In this document: positions 63,329 to 64,000 of the stretch, piece by piece
How the letters are laid out: each line of letters opens with the position of its first letter
Numbering within the stretch: the stretch's first letter is position 1
Notes under the pieces: model-generated
Told to the model about the DNA's origin: nothing
The model's input: the letters and a program-made list of their open reading frames with translations, nothing else
The model's database searches: none
DNA from: Saprospiraceae bacterium
Lineage (GTDB): Bacteria > Bacteroidota > Bacteroidia > Chitinophagales > Saprospiraceae
NCBI GenBank assembly: GCA_029251525.1
Contig: JAQXDE010000007.1
Coordinates: forward strand, 62,001 to 126,000
Direction: 5' to 3'
Length of the DNA stretch: 64,000 nucleotides
Translations under genes and position numbers: made by a program

Positions 63329-63910
63329 ATGAAAAAAAAGAAAATCGGATTATTTTTTGGATCATTTAATCCAGTACATGTAGGGCATTTGATTATTGGA
63401 AATTATATGGCGACGCAAACTGATTTGGATGAAGTTTGGTTAGTCGTCTCTCCGCAGAATCCTTTAAAAAAGAAAAGTACGTTAGCAAGAGATTTTGATC
63501 GCTTGCATTTAGTTCGTTTGGCGATTGAAGATTGTCCTAATTTAAAGGCGTCCAATATTGAATTTGATTTACCCAAACCTTCCTACACGATTGATACATT
63601 GACTTATCTCAACGAAGCGCATCCTGACAAAGATTTTGTGCTTATCATGGGAGGCGATAATTTAGGTACTTTACATAAATGGAAAAATTACGAAGAAATT
63701 TTAAATTATCATCAAGTATATGTTTATCTCCGACCTAACTATGAACTAGGTAATTTGGCGACTCATTCTTCAATTAAACTCTTTGAAGCACCTTTGATGC
63801 AGATTTCAGCCAGCTATATTCGTAAATGTATTCGAGAAGGACATTCGATTCAGTACGTAGTGACGAAGCCTGTTTTTGAATATATTAATTCAAGTAGCCT
63901 ATACAGATAA
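63329..63910 (+). CDS. nadD: Nicotinate-nucleotide adenylyltransferase
   Basis: Adenylates nicotinate mononucleotide to deamido-NAD in NAD synthesis. The nucleotidyltransferase signature GLFFGSFNPVHVGHLIIGN contains the HxGH motif. Later segments VVSPQNPLKKKSTLARD, IMGGDNLGTLHKWKNYEE and the C-terminal ISASYIRKCIREG (ISSTxIR-type motif) are all in place. Length is 193. The ATG follows immediately after a minus-7-like box. It is followed 4 bases later by the next gene, so the two are probably an operon. Confidence 0.95.
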   Translation: MKKKKIGLFFGSFNPVHVGHLIIGNYMATQTDLDEVWLVVSPQNPLKKKSTLARDFDRLHLVRLAIEDCPNLKASNIEFDLPKPSYTIDTLTYLNEAHPDKDFVLIMGGDNLGTLHKWKNYEEILNYHQVYVYLRPNYELGNLATHSSIKLFEAPLMQISASYIRKCIREGHSIQYVVTKPVFEYINSSSLYR

Positions 63911-63914
63911 CAAG

Positions 63915-64000
63915 ATGGAGCACAAATTTCCCTCAGCATATTGCAACCGTCATTTCATCATAATCCAATTAATCTTCGGCATCTGTGTTTTATACTTCCT
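63915..64000 (+). CDS. Start of an unknown gene, cut by the window end
   Basis: The frame starts MEHKFPSAYCNR and continues with a hydrophobic segment (FIIIQLIFGICVLYF) to the window edge. A start four bases after nadD and the length of open frame suggest a real gene, probably a membrane protein; 28 residues are too few to name it. Confidence 0.5.
   Translation, partial: MEHKFPSAYCNRHFIIIQLIFGICVLYF

Noticed and set aside
1-64000. CRISPR arrays, prophage, insertion sequences, defence islands
   Set aside because: No regularly spaced repeats, no transposase or integrase motifs, no phage structural genes and no recognisable defence genes were found; the HNH gene alone is not evidence of a defence system.

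Overview
The window reads as chromosomal DNA of a low-GC member of the Bacteroidota, probably a marine or aquatic Saprospirales/Chitinophagales-type organism (the order is inference). Evidence seen: a gldH gliding-motility lipoprotein; Bacteroidota-only families (DUF4292, DUF6913, an OmpA protein with thrombospondin-type-3 repeats); many TAnnTTTG(C) minus-7 promoter elements; an alpha2-type glycyl-tRNA synthetase; and few Shine-Dalgarno sequences before start codons. No phage, IS element, CRISPR array, rRNA or replication origin was seen. One tRNA gene (Asp-GTC) is present.

Layout. 1-9 kb: end of a class A penicillin-binding protein, pth, a DUF4292 lipoprotein overlapping an EnvC-like LytM protein, hflX, an M29 aminopeptidase, a possible DnaQ-like protein and a phospholipid-methyltransferase-like protein. 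8.7-20.5 kb: a SWIM protein, rnc, fabF and acpP on the minus strand, then pyk, purD and a large secreted beta-propeller protein on the plus strand, then aroB. 20.6-25.1 kb: a gene graveyard. At least six fragments still read as protein but are broken by stops and frameshifts; they surround an intact NTF2-like lipoprotein and a divergent HxlR-type regulator. 25.2-36 kb: a giant propeller/Omp85-like barrel fusion, an MBL hydrolase, rnhB, a NUMOD4/HNH protein, an OmpA lectin-like protein, a membrane protein with a helix-hairpin-helix tail, and an MMPL/RND transporter.

36.7-44.5 kb: grpE-dnaJ, gldH with a quinone oxidoreductase, a YdjM-like membrane protein, a DUF6913 gene overlapping dapA, accA and tRNA-Asp. 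44.6-51 kb: a second large propeller protein (paralogue of the one at 16 kb), clpB and a 41-residue membrane peptide. 51.4-64 kb: a trans-3-hydroxyproline-dehydratase-like enzyme, a wrecked trpF-like gene, a TerB-like protein, prfC, glyQS, an OmpA/TSP3 porin, an inositol-monophosphatase family enzyme, an orphan MacB-like permease, a small barrel protein, another broken gene, nadD, and the start of a further gene.

The genes fall into housekeeping work (translation, fatty-acid, purine, lysine/aromatic and NAD synthesis, chaperones) and envelope building (peptidoglycan synthesis and remodelling, outer-membrane barrels, OmpA anchors, secreted propellers). Most transcription units end in clear intrinsic hairpins. 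I did not find a convincing new defence or mobile system. The most unusual items are the propeller/Omp85-like fusion, the cluster of decayed genes with the trpF relic, the terminator-promoter composite before prfC, and the overlooked 41-residue membrane peptide.
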